Positions 35,254-44,700 of a stretch of 64,000 nt of DNA are shown here, in pieces. The notes under the pieces are model-generated. The model was given only the letters and a program-made list of their open reading frames with translations. It made no database searches and had not been told where the DNA came from. Location: assembly GCA_016287075.1 (NCBI GenBank), contig JAEEVC010000016.1, forward strand, positions 1 to 64,000, read 5' to 3'. Made by a program: the position numbers and the translations under genes. Position 1 is the stretch's first letter. Every line of letters starts with the position of its first letter. This DNA is from Bacteroidales bacterium. GTDB lineage: Bacteria > Bacteroidota > Bacteroidia > Bacteroidales > UBA932.

Positions 35254-35747
35254 TGGCCTTTATCAACGTCTATTTCGGTCTGGGCAGCAATGTCGGCGAC
35301 CGTCTCCGGAACATCGGGACGGCGGTCCGGATGCTGGACGAGGCGCTGGGTTCTCCCCATACGGCCCTGTCCCGCATCATGGAAACGGAGGCCTGGGGAT
35401 TCGAGGGCGCGGACTTTCTCAATGCCTGCATCCGTTACCGCATCCACCGGAAGGGAACACCGGAAGAACACGGTCATGAACTGCTCCGGATCTGCAAGGG
35501 GATTGAAGCCGCCCTGGGGCGGCAGGAAGCCGTGATTTTCGATGGGGAGGGGAGAAGGGTTTACCAAAACCGGACCATGGACATCGACATCCTTTTCTAT
35601 GGAAAGGAGCGTATCGTATCGGATGACCTGGTGGTCCCGCATCCGCTGATTGCCCGGCGCCCTTTCGTCATGGTTCCGCTGCTGGAAGTCGTCCGCCCGG
35701 ATTTGAAGGCCGTTTTTCCGGAAATCTTCGTCCCGGAAAGCCGCTGA
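35253..35747 (+). CDS. folK: 2-amino-4-hydroxy-6-hydroxymethyldihydropteridine pyrophosphokinase
   Basis: HPPK (164 aa) attaches pyrophosphate to the pterin in folate synthesis. The ATP/pterin motifs are YFGLGSNVGDR at the N-terminus, ETEAWGFEGADFLNAC, and the signature NRTMDIDILFYG near residue 110, followed by VPHPLIARRPFVMVPL. The length is typical. It is translationally coupled to the SufT-like gene and closes the suf operon. thyA and folA, the other folate-cycle genes, lie at 57.6-58.9 kb. Confidence 0.95.
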   Translation: MAFINVYFGLGSNVGDRLRNIGTAVRMLDEALGSPHTALSRIMETEAWGFEGADFLNACIRYRIHRKGTPEEHGHELLRICKGIEAALGRQEAVIFDGEGRRVYQNRTMDIDILFYGKERIVSDDLVVPHPLIARRPFVMVPLLEVVRPDLKAVFPEIFVPESR

Positions 35748-35825
35748 AACGCCGATGCAACGGGATGTAACGGTTAGTTTCTTTGTAAATAATTAATAAT
35801 CATCGTTTTAAACTAATGTAAATGT

Positions 35826-35852
35826 AACGCTTTTTCGATCCGGAGAAGCGTT
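35826..35852. repeat. Short inverted repeat in the folK-HTH gap
   Basis: AACGCTT and AAGCGTT (7 bp) around a 13-nt loop. It has no T-run on either strand, so I do not call it a terminator. The gap from 35748 to 35876 is AT-rich and also contains two TGTAACG words. Confidence 0.35.
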
Positions 35853-35876
35853 GCCTATCCCGAACTTTGCCCCGCA

Positions 35877-36458
35877 ATGGATGATTTGCGGACAAGGACA
35901 GGGAAGAATGGATGGAAAAACTTCCTCGGGAGGATTTTCCGGGCCGGGCGGAAACGCCGGGAACGGGAGGAAACCCTCCTCCGCCTGTCCGTTGCCAACC
36001 GGGATTTGACCGAGGCCGTCCGCGCCCTTTATCTGGAAAGGCTTCATCTGCTCGACGATCTCGCCACCCTCTATTTCGACCTTCGGGAGGATGACGCAAC
36101 CCTGCTTCGGAAAAAGGACCGGACCCGGGAGGAGGTTTTGATGGATTTCCGGAGACGGATCCGCTCTCTTTGCGGAAAAGAAAGCATGCTGCAGGGCCTT
36201 GCCCGGACCGTTGACATGATGAAAAACGGCGTTGCAACGCTGCTGAAGAAGGATTTTCCGAAAATGCAGCCGGAAGAGCGGACGCTGCTTCTGCTGCTGT
36301 ATCTGGAGGCGGGACCGGATGTGGTGGCCTGTTTTTCCGGCAAATCCTCCGGGACGGTCCGTTCGGTCAAGAGCCGTTTTCTCAAGAAGCTGGCGCAGGC
36401 CGACCTGCCGGAGGCGGACAAAGAAATTCTGCGCACAAGTTTCCAAAAACGCGGATAA
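35877..36458 (+). CDS. Orphan HTH-like protein (C-terminal domain of Bacteroidales TPR regulators)
   Basis: This 193-aa soluble protein has no signal peptide. It has a basic N-terminus (RIFRAGRKRRERE), a long charged coiled-coil region (about 30-130), and a C-terminal helical domain: DFPKMQPEERTLLLLLYLEAG then FSGKSSGTVRSVKSRFLKKL. This resembles the cytoplasmic coiled-coil plus HTH tail of Bacteroidales TPR transmembrane regulators, but the sensor half is missing. A smaller gene at 38202, beyond glyS, has a similar tail. A role in transcription is inferred only. No clear promoter motif is seen; GAACTTTG lies 8 nt before the ATG. Confidence 0.6.
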   Translation: MDDLRTRTGKNGWKNFLGRIFRAGRKRREREETLLRLSVANRDLTEAVRALYLERLHLLDDLATLYFDLREDDATLLRKKDRTREEVLMDFRRRIRSLCGKESMLQGLARTVDMMKNGVATLLKKDFPKMQPEERTLLLLLYLEAGPDVVACFSGKSSGTVRSVKSRFLKKLAQADLPEADKEILRTSFQKRG

Positions 36459-36473
36459 CTCCGCAATCTTTTG

Positions 36474-36481
36474 TAAATTTG
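36474..36481 (+). promoter_or_regulatory. -7 element TAAATTTG for glyS
   Basis: Exact match 21 nt before the glyS ATG. Confidence 0.5.
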
Positions 36482-36502
36482 CCCCGCAAAATCTTTAACA
36501 TT

Positions 36503-38041
36503 ATGACACAGGACGAATTATTCAAGGTGCTTGTCGCCCATTGCAAGGAGTATGGTTTCATTTTTCCCTCCAGCGAGATCTATGACGGCCTCGCCGCCGT
36601 CTATGATTACGGCCAGATGGGTGTCCAGCTCAAGAACAATATCAAGAATTACTGGTGGGAGGCGATGACCCGCCTGAACGAGAACATCGTCGGCATCGAT
36701 TCCGCCATTTTCATGCACCCCCGCATCTGGGAGGCCTCCGGCCACGTGGGTGCCTTCAACGATCCGCTCATCGACAACAAGGACTCCAAGAAGCGTTACC
36801 GCGCGGACGTGCTGATTGAGGATTTCCTCGGCAAGATCGAAGAAAAGATCGAGAAGGAGGTCGCCAAGGGCCGCAAGCGCTTCGGTGAAGCCTTCAACGA
36901 GGAGCAGTTCCGGGCCACAAACCCGAACGTTCTCCGCGAGAAGGCGAAATACGACGAGGTTCACAACCGCTATGTCGCCGCCGAAAAGGCCAATGACCTC
37001 GCCGAGTACCGCCAGATCATCATCGACAACAACATCGTCTGCCCGATCAGCGGCACCTGCAACTGGACCGATGTGCGCCAGTTCAACCTGATGTTCCAGA
37101 CCTCGATGGGTTCCACCGCCGAGGGCGCCAACATCATCTACCTCCGTCCGGAGACTGCCCAGGGCATCTTTGTCAACTATCTCAATGTCCAGAAGACCGG
37201 CCGCATGAAGATTCCTTTCGGCATCGCCCAGATCGGCAAGGCCTTCCGCAACGAGATCGTCGCCCGCCAGTTCATTTTCCGCATGCGGGAATTCGAGCAG
37301 ATGGAGATGCAGTTCTTCATCAAACCCGGCACCGAACTCGACTGGTTCGCCAAATGGAAGGAAACGCGCATGAAGTGGCATGTCAACATCGGCATGGGGG
37401 CGGAGAATTACCGTTTCCATGACCATGAGAAACTGGCCCACTATGCCAACGCCGCGACCGACATCGAGTTCAATTTCCCCTTCGGTTTCAAGGAGCTCGA
37501 AGGCATCCACAGCCGGACCAACTTCGACCTCGGCAACCACCAGAAATTCTCCGGCAAGAAGATCGAGTACTTCGATCCCGAGGAGAACGTTTCCTATACT
37601 CCGTATGTCATCGAGACGTCCATCGGCGTCGACCGCATGTGCCTGGCCGTCCTGGCCCACAGTTACACGGTCGAGAAACTCGAGAACGGTGAAGAGCGCG
37701 TCGTGATGAAGATACCGGCCCCGCTCGCCCCGATCAAGGTCGCGGTCATGCCGCTCGTCAAGAAAGACGGCCTGCCGGAGGTGGCCCAGAAGGTCGTGGA
37801 CCTGCTCAAGTACGACTTCTCCTACCAGTACGACGAAAAGGATTCTATCGGCAAGCGCTACCGTCGCCAGGACGCCATCGGCACGCCCTTCTGCGTGACG
37901 GTGGACCATGAGACCCTCGAGGACGGGTGTGTAACGGTCCGTGACCGGGACACGATGACCCAGGAACGGGTGAAGATCGAGGCCCTGCGTGACCTGATCG
38001 ACAAGCGCGTCAGCCTGACCAATCTGCTCCGGAACCTGTAG
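36503..38041 (+). CDS. glyS: Glycyl-tRNA synthetase, single-chain (dimeric alpha2) type
   Basis: The product is 512 aa and charges tRNA-Gly. This is the eukaryote/archaea-like class II form found in Bacteroidetes, unlike the alpha2-beta2 enzyme of E. coli. The catalytic core starts with GFIFPSSEIYDGLAAVYDYG. Motif 2 is FRNEIVARQFIFRMREFEQME, written here only by its central residues RNE and REFEQ. Motif 3 is ETSIGVDRMCLAVL. The anticodon-binding domain starts at about APIKVAVMPL. The start at 36503 follows homologues. It has its own promoter and a strong terminator. Confidence 0.97.
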   Translation: MTQDELFKVLVAHCKEYGFIFPSSEIYDGLAAVYDYGQMGVQLKNNIKNYWWEAMTRLNENIVGIDSAIFMHPRIWEASGHVGAFNDPLIDNKDSKKRYRADVLIEDFLGKIEEKIEKEVAKGRKRFGEAFNEEQFRATNPNVLREKAKYDEVHNRYVAAEKANDLAEYRQIIIDNNIVCPISGTCNWTDVRQFNLMFQTSMGSTAEGANIIYLRPETAQGIFVNYLNVQKTGRMKIPFGIAQIGKAFRNEIVARQFIFRMREFEQMEMQFFIKPGTELDWFAKWKETRMKWHVNIGMGAENYRFHDHEKLAHYANAATDIEFNFPFGFKELEGIHSRTNFDLGNHQKFSGKKIEYFDPEENVSYTPYVIETSIGVDRMCLAVLAHSYTVEKLENGEERVVMKIPAPLAPIKVAVMPLVKKDGLPEVAQKVVDLLKYDFSYQYDEKDSIGKRYRRQDAIGTPFCVTVDHETLEDGCVTVRDRDTMTQERVKIEALRDLIDKRVSLTNLLRNL

Positions 38042-38058
38042 GAGCGGAAATCCGCAAG

Positions 38059-38088
38059 TAAAAGCCCGGGAAATCCCCGGGCTTTTTT
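38059..38088 (+). terminator. Rho-independent terminator after glyS
   Basis: The stem AAAGCCCGGG/CCCGGGCTTT has a 5-nt loop and is followed by six T's, 20 bp after the glyS stop. Confidence 0.85.
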
Positions 38089-38201
38089 CGTTGCCGCGTG
38101 ATTTTTTATAGAAGAACTTCTTTTTCAGCAAGATAGCGCGACGAAATGACGCGCTGTTTCCGTCCCTGTTCCGGAAAGAAGCCCCCATCTTTGTCCCCGA
38201 A

Positions 38202-38528
38202 ATGGACAAGTGGGTGGAATATGCCTTCGGCGCCGGCGGTGCGGCCGATACCGGTCTGCTCGGCCGGGCGCTGGATTATTTCCTGGGCGGAGAGGTCGAG
38301 GCCGTTGCGCGGATTTTCCCCTCCATCCGCCCCTATCAATTGCGCCGCCTCTGCCTGTTCCTCGCCGGCCTGACCGACAAGGAAACGGCGGCCGTGACAG
38401 GGGATGCGCTCCCGGCAGTCCGGGTAGCCCGCTGGCGCTTCCGGCGGAAACTGGCGGAGGCCGGGCCGGAAGGATGGCGCCTGGCCGGCCGGATTGCCCG
38501 CCGGGAGGAAGAGGGAGGGGAGGGATGA
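38202..38528 (+). CDS. Short HTH-like protein, possibly N-terminally truncated
   Basis: The product is 108 aa from the first in-frame ATG. The C-terminal part FPSIRPYQLRRLCLFLAGLTD then TGDALPAVRVARWRFRRKL resembles the HTH tail of the gene at 35877. The frame is open upstream to 38112 and looks coding there (LFPSLFRKEAPIFVPEM), but contains no ATG, GTG or TTG. So either translation starts at 38202 or this is the relic of a longer regulator cut at its 5' end. Its stop overlaps the ATG of the next gene (ATGA), implying coupled translation, which favours a working gene. Existence is moderately supported; function is inferred. Confidence 0.5.
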   Translation: MDKWVEYAFGAGGAADTGLLGRALDYFLGGEVEAVARIFPSIRPYQLRRLCLFLAGLTDKETAAVTGDALPAVRVARWRFRRKLAEAGPEGWRLAGRIARREEEGGEG

Positions 38529-39598
38529 AGGCGGTAATGGGGTTTATCCTGGCCGTTTGGGCGGCCTTGTTGCCCGTTGCGATTGTTTCCGGGACAGAGC
38601 AGCACGGGCGGACTTCTGCGGCCGTTTCGTTCCCTTCCGGCCCTTTATCCGCCGGTTCGTCGGATTCTTGCGTTTGGGCCGCCGGGCCGCCGGATTCCCT
38701 GCGGATCATGTTCTGGAATCTGGAAAACTTCTTTGATTTCCGGAATGACAGCACCAGCGTTTCCGATGCGGAATTCTCCTCCCGCGGGGCGCGGCACTGG
38801 ACCCGGAAGCGCTTCTATACCAAGTGCAACGCTGTCGCAAAGACGCTGTTATGGGCAGGGCTGCCGGAGATAGCCGCCTTCGCAGAAGTGGAAAACGCGT
38901 TCGTTCTCCGGCGGCTTGTCGCCGCGACGCCGCTCTATAAAAGTTCCTATCTTCCGGTCCATTTCGACGCTCCGGACCCCCGCGGCATCGACGTCGGGCT
39001 CCTCTATCGGGGGAACCGGCTGAAACTGCTGGAATCCAGGCCCATGCATGTGTACCGGCCGGAATGCCCGGATTCCCTGCTCCTGACGCGGGACATCCTG
39101 CTCACCCGCTTTCTCCGGCGGTCCTCCGGCTTCGAATTCTACCTGCTGGTCTGTCACCTTCCCTCCAAATACGGAGGCGTTGCGGCATCTGCACCGAAGC
39201 GCGCCGCAGCCGTCCGGCGCCTCCGCACCCTCGTCGATTCCCTGTCGGTACAACCCGCCGGTGCGGTCGCCCCCATCCTGGTATGCGGCGACTTCAACGA
39301 TACCCCGGACAGCCCTGTTTTCCAGCTTCTTACGCCATCGGTCACCAACCTTTCCGAGCGGCTGGCCGCCCAGGGGGAGGGCACCCTTCGCTACGCCGGC
39401 CAATGGGACTTGATCGATCAGTTCTGGGTCTCTCCCGACCAGGCGGAAACCGCGCGGATGTCCATCCTCCGCCCGCCCTTCCTCCTGACCCACGACTCCT
39501 CCCACGGCGGCCTCAAGCCCCTCCGCACCTATTCCGGCCCCCGCTACCTCGGCGGTGTCTCAGACCATCTCCCCGTCCTCCTGGCCCTCCCGCCCTAA
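38525..39598 (+). CDS. Secreted endonuclease/exonuclease/phosphatase (EEP) family protein
   Basis: The product is 357 aa. A hydrophobic N-terminal signal (about 1-24) is followed by a low-complexity linker, then the EEP fold: MFWNLENFFDFRND, a Glu block in AAFAEVENAFVLR, VCHLPSKYGG, VCGDFNDTPDS, and SDHLPVLLALPP at the end. The WNLENFFD start is typical of Bacteroidetes secreted 'endonuclease/exonuclease/phosphatase' proteins. It is diverged from the paralogue at 12144. The substrate is unknown. The ATG overlaps the stop of the HTH-like gene. It is convergent with the endonuclease gene, with stops overlapping by 4 bp. Confidence 0.87.
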   Translation: MKAVMGFILAVWAALLPVAIVSGTEQHGRTSAAVSFPSGPLSAGSSDSCVWAAGPPDSLRIMFWNLENFFDFRNDSTSVSDAEFSSRGARHWTRKRFYTKCNAVAKTLLWAGLPEIAAFAEVENAFVLRRLVAATPLYKSSYLPVHFDAPDPRGIDVGLLYRGNRLKLLESRPMHVYRPECPDSLLLTRDILLTRFLRRSSGFEFYLLVCHLPSKYGGVAASAPKRAAAVRRLRTLVDSLSVQPAGAVAPILVCGDFNDTPDSPVFQLLTPSVTNLSERLAAQGEGTLRYAGQWDLIDQFWVSPDQAETARMSILRPPFLLTHDSSHGGLKPLRTYSGPRYLGGVSDHLPVLLALPP

Positions 39599-40419
39599 CG
39601 GGCGCGGATGCTCCAGGGGGAGAAGGTGTAGCCGGCCTCGACGCGGTCTTCGACGTCGTCGGAGAGGGCGGGGAAGAAGTCGAGGCCGGTGAGCGCCTCG
39701 AGTTCGTCGATGGAGAGGGCGCAGTCGGCGAGGTAGTAGCGCTCGGCGTCGTTGCCCATGACGAAGGCGATGGCGTGATACCGGACGCCGTCGTGGGTGA
39801 GGACCGCCTTGAAGAAGGCGTCCGGGACCACGACGTGGTCGTCGCCGATGGTTCCGTAGCGGTTTTCCCCGATGATGGGACCGGAAACGACCCAGACCTT
39901 GTCATACTCCTCGGCCCAGCGGCGGACCTGCTTCTCGAGGTATTGCCAGTCCTTGTTGTTGAGTTCCTCGCGCTGGGGGCAGATGTTCAGCAGGTAAAAG
40001 GTTTCGGCCATCGCGTCGTCGTCCCACATGAAGTCGGCGGCGGGCGCCATGTGCCCCTTGGTCCAGCCGGAACGTGTGTAATCTTCCCGCCGGGCCTGCT
40101 TCCCGCGGAAGGACAGGTCCATGCCGAAGGACTTGTCGTCCCGCGTGGAGCGCCCGAACGTCTCTTCCGCCGTGAGTTCATACGCCACCCAGTCCGGAAT
40201 CAGCGTCTCGGTGTTGTAGGAACAGACATAGCCCTTGTATTCAACGATTTTCTCGCCGGTGCGCGGGGCGGGAATTTCCAGTCCTGCAGCCTCTTGGGGC
40301 GGCATTTCGCAGGAAAGCAGGAGGAGGCCCGAGAGGAAGACGGGACGGAAGGCCGGGGAGAAGGTCCGCTGCCGGCCGGGGGCGGGCAGCCGGCGGAAAA
40401 AATGCAGGAAGGATTTCAT
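39595..40419 (-). CDS. DNA/RNA non-specific endonuclease, lipoprotein
   Basis: The product is 274 aa. A long N-terminal region ends in lipobox LLLSC (Cys-37). The beta-beta-alpha-metal nuclease domain has the active-site block TKGHMAPAADF near residue 121, where most members have RGH, so the Arg is Lys, and the Asn metal ligand in FYLLNICPQREELNNKDW. The downstream VVSGPIIG and VPDAFFKAVL strands fit the family. It likely degrades extracellular nucleic acid for nutrients or defence. The promoter element at 40424-40431 is 4 nt upstream of the ATG. It is divergent from galK. Confidence 0.9.
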   Translation of the reverse strand: MKSFLHFFRRLPAPGRQRTFSPAFRPVFLSGLLLLSCEMPPQEAAGLEIPAPRTGEKIVEYKGYVCSYNTETLIPDWVAYELTAEETFGRSTRDDKSFGMDLSFRGKQARREDYTRSGWTKGHMAPAADFMWDDDAMAETFYLLNICPQREELNNKDWQYLEKQVRRWAEEYDKVWVVSGPIIGENRYGTIGDDHVVVPDAFFKAVLTHDGVRYHAIAFVMGNDAERYYLADCALSIDELEALTGLDFFPALSDDVEDRVEAGYTFSPWSIRAR

Positions 40420-40423
40420 GCCG

Positions 40424-40431
40424 CAAATTTA
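40424..40431 (-). promoter_or_regulatory. -7 element TAAATTTG for the endonuclease gene
   Basis: Exact match ending 4 nt before the ATG at 40419; the mRNA would be leaderless. Confidence 0.5.
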
Positions 40432-40473
40432 CCGAATTCGTCGGAAAGTAGGTGTGTTCTGCCAAAGATTTCG

Positions 40474-40481
40474 TATATTTG
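40474..40481 (+). promoter_or_regulatory. -7 element TATATTTG for galK
   Basis: Exact match 23 nt before the first in-frame ATG of galK. Confidence 0.5.
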
Positions 40482-40504
40482 TCCTCCAGGCGGGCCATCG
40501 CCTC

Positions 40505-41680
40505 ATGAACATGGAAACGAAAACCAATGATATGGAAATGAAGACCAGAATCCAGGAAAAATTCCAGACCCTGTTCGGCTCCGAGGGCGAGATTTTCGCC
40601 TCCGCAGGGCGCATCAACCTGATCGGCGAGCACACCGATTATAACGGCGGCTATGTTTTCCCCGGCGCCATCGACTGCGGGATCATGGCGGCCATCAAAG
40701 TCAACGGAACGGCGAAAGTGAAGGCCTATTCCCTTGATTATGATGAATATGTCGAGTTCGGCCTCGAAGAAGAGGATGTCCCGCAGCAGCCGTGGGCCCG
40801 CTATATCTTCGGTGTGTGCCGTGAGACGATCAAGCGCGGCGGCAAGGTCGCCGGCTTCGACACCGTCTTCGCCGGCGACGTTCCGCTGGGCGCCGGTCTC
40901 TCCTCTTCCGCCGCCCTCGAAAGCACGTTCGCCTATGCGCTGAACTACATCTTCTCCAACGGCATCGACATGTTCGACCTGGCGAAGATCGGCCAGGCGA
41001 CCGAGCACAATTACTGCGGCGTCAAGTGCGGCATCATGGACCAGTTCGCCTCCATCTTCGGCCGGAAGGGCTCCCTGATCCGCCTCAACTGCAAGACCCT
41101 CGAATACAAGTACTTCCCCTTCGATCCGAAGGGCTATAAACTCGTTCTGGTCGATTCCTGCGTCAAGCACGAACTCGCTTCCAGCGCCTACAACAAGCGC
41201 CGCGCCTCCTGCGAGAACGCGGCCGCGGCGATCCGGAAGAACCACCCCGAGGTGGAATTCCTCTCCGACGCCAAGCGCGTGTGGCTGGACGAGGTCCGCG
41301 CCGAGATCCCGGAGGAGGATTTCCTCCGCGCCGAATATGTCATCGGTGAGGTCCAGCGCGTCCTCGACGTCTGCGACGCCCTGGAGCGCGGCGACTACGA
41401 GACCGTCGGCGAGATGATGTACCAGACCCACTTCGGCCTCAGCCGCCTCTACGAGGTCAGCTGCGAGGAACTCGACTTCCTCAACAAACTGGCCCGCAAG
41501 ATGGATGTCACCGGCTCCCGCGTCATGGGCGGCGGCTTCGGCGGCTGCACGATCAACCTCGTGAAGGACGAACTCTACGACGCCTTCATCGCAGCGGCGA
41601 AGACGCAGTTCGAAGAAAAGTTCGGCCACGCCCCGAAGATTTACGACGTGGTCATCAGCGATGGCGCCCGCCGGCTGTAA
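40505..41680 (+). CDS. galK: Galactokinase
   Basis: A GHMP kinase of 391 aa making galactose-1-phosphate in the Leloir pathway. The substrate motif is GRINLIGEHTDYNGGYVFPG near residue 34, the ATP-binding glycine loop is PLGAGLSSSAALE near 130, the catalytic Asp is in CGIMDQFAS, and the C-terminal motif is GGGFGGCTINLV. Several in-frame ATGs exist (40505, 40511, 40532); homologues fit a start at or just after the last, so the first 9 residues are uncertain. It is followed by a terminator. galM is elsewhere in the window on the other strand. Confidence 0.95.
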   Translation: MNMETKTNDMEMKTRIQEKFQTLFGSEGEIFASAGRINLIGEHTDYNGGYVFPGAIDCGIMAAIKVNGTAKVKAYSLDYDEYVEFGLEEEDVPQQPWARYIFGVCRETIKRGGKVAGFDTVFAGDVPLGAGLSSSAALESTFAYALNYIFSNGIDMFDLAKIGQATEHNYCGVKCGIMDQFASIFGRKGSLIRLNCKTLEYKYFPFDPKGYKLVLVDSCVKHELASSAYNKRRASCENAAAAIRKNHPEVEFLSDAKRVWLDEVRAEIPEEDFLRAEYVIGEVQRVLDVCDALERGDYETVGEMMYQTHFGLSRLYEVSCEELDFLNKLARKMDVTGSRVMGGGFGGCTINLVKDELYDAFIAAAKTQFEEKFGHAPKIYDVVISDGARRL

Positions 41681-41706
41681 TCCTCGGCAGGCAATCCAAT
41701 AAAATA

Positions 41707-41738
41707 GTGCCTTCAGGCCTTGCCAGAAGGCATTTTTC
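41707..41738 (+). terminator. Rho-independent terminator after galK
   Basis: The stem TGCCTTC/GAAGGCA has an 11-nt loop, followed by five T's. Confidence 0.75.
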
Positions 41739-41751
41739 TTATTCGCCGAAC

Positions 41752-44700
41752 ATGAAAAGAATCCTGTCAGCCCTTCTTCTGTCGCTTGTTTCGTTGCTCG
41801 CGCAAGCCCAGCTGGTCTCCCTTGGTGACGACCCGGCCAAAATGCGCTGGGCAACAAGGAGCACCCGGGATTATCGCATCATCTACCCGGTTTGGGCGGA
41901 TTCGCTGGCTCGCTCCTACGCCGTCCAGCTGCAGCGCTGGTATGGTCCCGTCTCCCAGACGGCAGGCTTTTCCCCGAACCAGCAATATTGCCAGCCGGTC
42001 CCGGTGATCCTTCACGCCTGCACGGGCGAGGCCAACGGCGCCGTTGTCTGGGCGCCCCGGCGGATGGACCTGTTCTCCCTTCCTGATGCCTATGGCGGGC
42101 TTGGTCCGATGCCATGGGAGCAAGCCCTCGCCATCCACGAGACGCGTCATGTGGCCCAGCACCAGTTCGCCAACGACGGCTGGTACAAAGGCTTCCATTA
42201 TCTTTTCGGGGAGTTGCCGGCCTATCTGTTTGGCGGATTCATGCCCAATGCCGCCATCATGGAGGGCGACGCCGTTGTCGCCGAGACGGCCCTGACCGCC
42301 TCGGGCCGCGGCCGCACGGCCGACTTCCTCTCCTATATCCGCATGTCTTTCGACCGGGGCGACTTCCGGGACTGGTACCGCTGGCGCTACGGCTCGGCGA
42401 AATACTACACCCCGGATTATTATAAAATCGGGTACATGACTGTTGCCGGCATGCGCTTCCTATATGATTATGAAGAATTTACAGCTGACTATCTCCAACG
42501 CTTCCGGAACCCTTTCCGCTGGAACAACCTCCAGACGACGGTCAAGCGCCGCACCGGGGAAAGCTTCGACCGTGCATGGAGGAACATCGCCCTGGTGAAC
42601 CGCTCCATCTGGCAAGAAAACGATCGGGCACGCGGGCCGCTCATCGACCCGCAGCCAGTCCTTCCGTCCCCGCGCCGCTTCTCCTCCTACCGCGGAACCG
42701 TCCCCTACAAGGAGGGATTCCTGGCCATCAAGGGCGCCCTGGACCAGTCCGCGACGCTGGTTTACTTCCTCGCGGACGGAGACGAGTGGGCGCTCCGGCC
42801 GTTCGCGGCCGGAACAAGCAAACTCGCCGTTTCCGGAAACCGGATCTATTGGTCCGAGTCTGTCCCTTCCCAGCGCTGGTCTCTCGCCGGAACGTCGCGG
42901 ATCCGGTTCCTGGATCCGGCGCGCCCCGGAAAGATATTTGACCTGACCACATCTTCCCGCTATTTCAACCCGGCACCGTCGCCGGACGGGACGGTCCTGG
43001 CGGCTGTACAGTATCCCCTCTATGGCGGCTCCGCCCTGGTCCTCCTTTCCACGGAGGACGGCACCGTCCTGGACCAGGCGGAGGCCCCAGCCGGCGTCCA
43101 GTTCACCGAACCGGCGATTGTGGGTGAAACAATCTATCTGTCAGGTATTTCCGAAGAAGGAACCGCCCTCTATTCCTACCCGCTCTCCGAAGGCCGGATT
43201 GCCGGTCCGCGTACGGTCTGCCTGCCGCCGCAGCCGGTCAAGATCCAGCATTTGCGCGCCGACGGCGACGGTGTCCTGTTCATCTGCGACCGCACGACGG
43301 TCAACGAGGTTTACCGCTTTGACGGCAACGGCCTCGTCCAGCTGACCGCCACCCGGTACGGGGTGAGCTCCCCCGTCCGGACGGAAGACGGACTTCTGGT
43401 GATGGCACTCATGGAGGCGGGTTCGCTCCCTTCCCGCATAGTGACAGACCAGCTGCGGGGAGAACCCGTTTCCTATGAAGACAGGATGGCCTATCCTGTC
43501 GCGGACAAGCTTTCCGCCCAGGAGCAGGCCCTCGGCGGCGCTCTGCCGGAGGAGGCCCCGGAAGTGACGGAAAGCAAGCCCTATTCCAAACTCGGTCACC
43601 TGATCCACATCCATTCCTGGGCTCCGTTCTGGTACAATGGCGGCGAACTCGCCTCGTTGCAATACCAGCAATCTTTCGGGATTGCCCTCCCCGGAGCGAT
43701 GGCCGTGTTCCAAAACCACCTGGGTACCGCCTCGGGCACATTCGGCGTCTCCGTGGGACCGGATCCGCTCGCCGGGGGATGGAAACCGGCCGCCCATGTC
43801 CGTTTCCGCTACAGCGGCCGTTTGCCGGTCCTGGAATGGGGACTCGATTATGGCGGACGGGTGGCGGCGGACTACCGTCTGGGGGAGTTTACAAAGGATG
43901 GCGCGGACAGTACGGATTTCGTGCGCAAGGCGGGTGACAAGCCCTATTTCCGGACGAAAGTCGCCCTCTCTGTTCCGTTGAACCTCTCTTCTGGAGGCTG
44001 GGAACGTCAATTTGAACCGCGTCTTGCCTTCGGTCTTTCCAATGATATCGTCCAGGATTACCCTTTCCAATACACGTATGATGCGGAAACGGACAGCTAC
44101 AGGGATGGCGGGCCGGTTTCTCTCCCCAGCCTCTCGGAAACGGACAGTTACTTCGACCTTTCCCTCCGCTATTCGGCCGCCCTTCCGCTGGCGGAGTCGC
44201 ACATTTTCCCGCGCAAGGGCGGCGGTTTCCTGACCGGCCTGCTGGTGCCGCCCGGAACGGCCGGAAGCGCTACGGTTTACGGCCGGGCGCATGCATATCT
44301 GCCCGGCTTCGGTCGTTCCGGCGCTTTCCGCCTGGTGGCGTCCGGCTATTATCGCAAAGCGCAATTCTCATTCTACCAGGACCTTCCGATCGATACGAAC
44401 CCGCGCGGATTCGTCAACAGCCAGTTGCCTTTCCTTTGCAGCCTTCTGGCCCCGGCCAGTGTTTCAGTCAATCTGGATTATGCCCAGCCGCTGCTGTTTC
44501 TGGACTCGTCGGCCCTTTGTCCGTACCTGTATATCCGTAATTTTGAACTGATTCCTTTCCTGGACGTCACGTGGCTGGGGGTGCCGGAGCCCCTCTGGCA
44601 GACGGTTGCCGGCGAGGGCTATGTCCCGCGCAACCGCCGCCCCGATCCAGTCATTCTCAGCGCCGGCGTGGATATCAATATGTGCCTCCCCAAATTCCTG

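Noticed and set aside
35826..35852. Inverted repeat after folK as a terminator
   Set aside because: No T-run follows on either strand and the loop is long.
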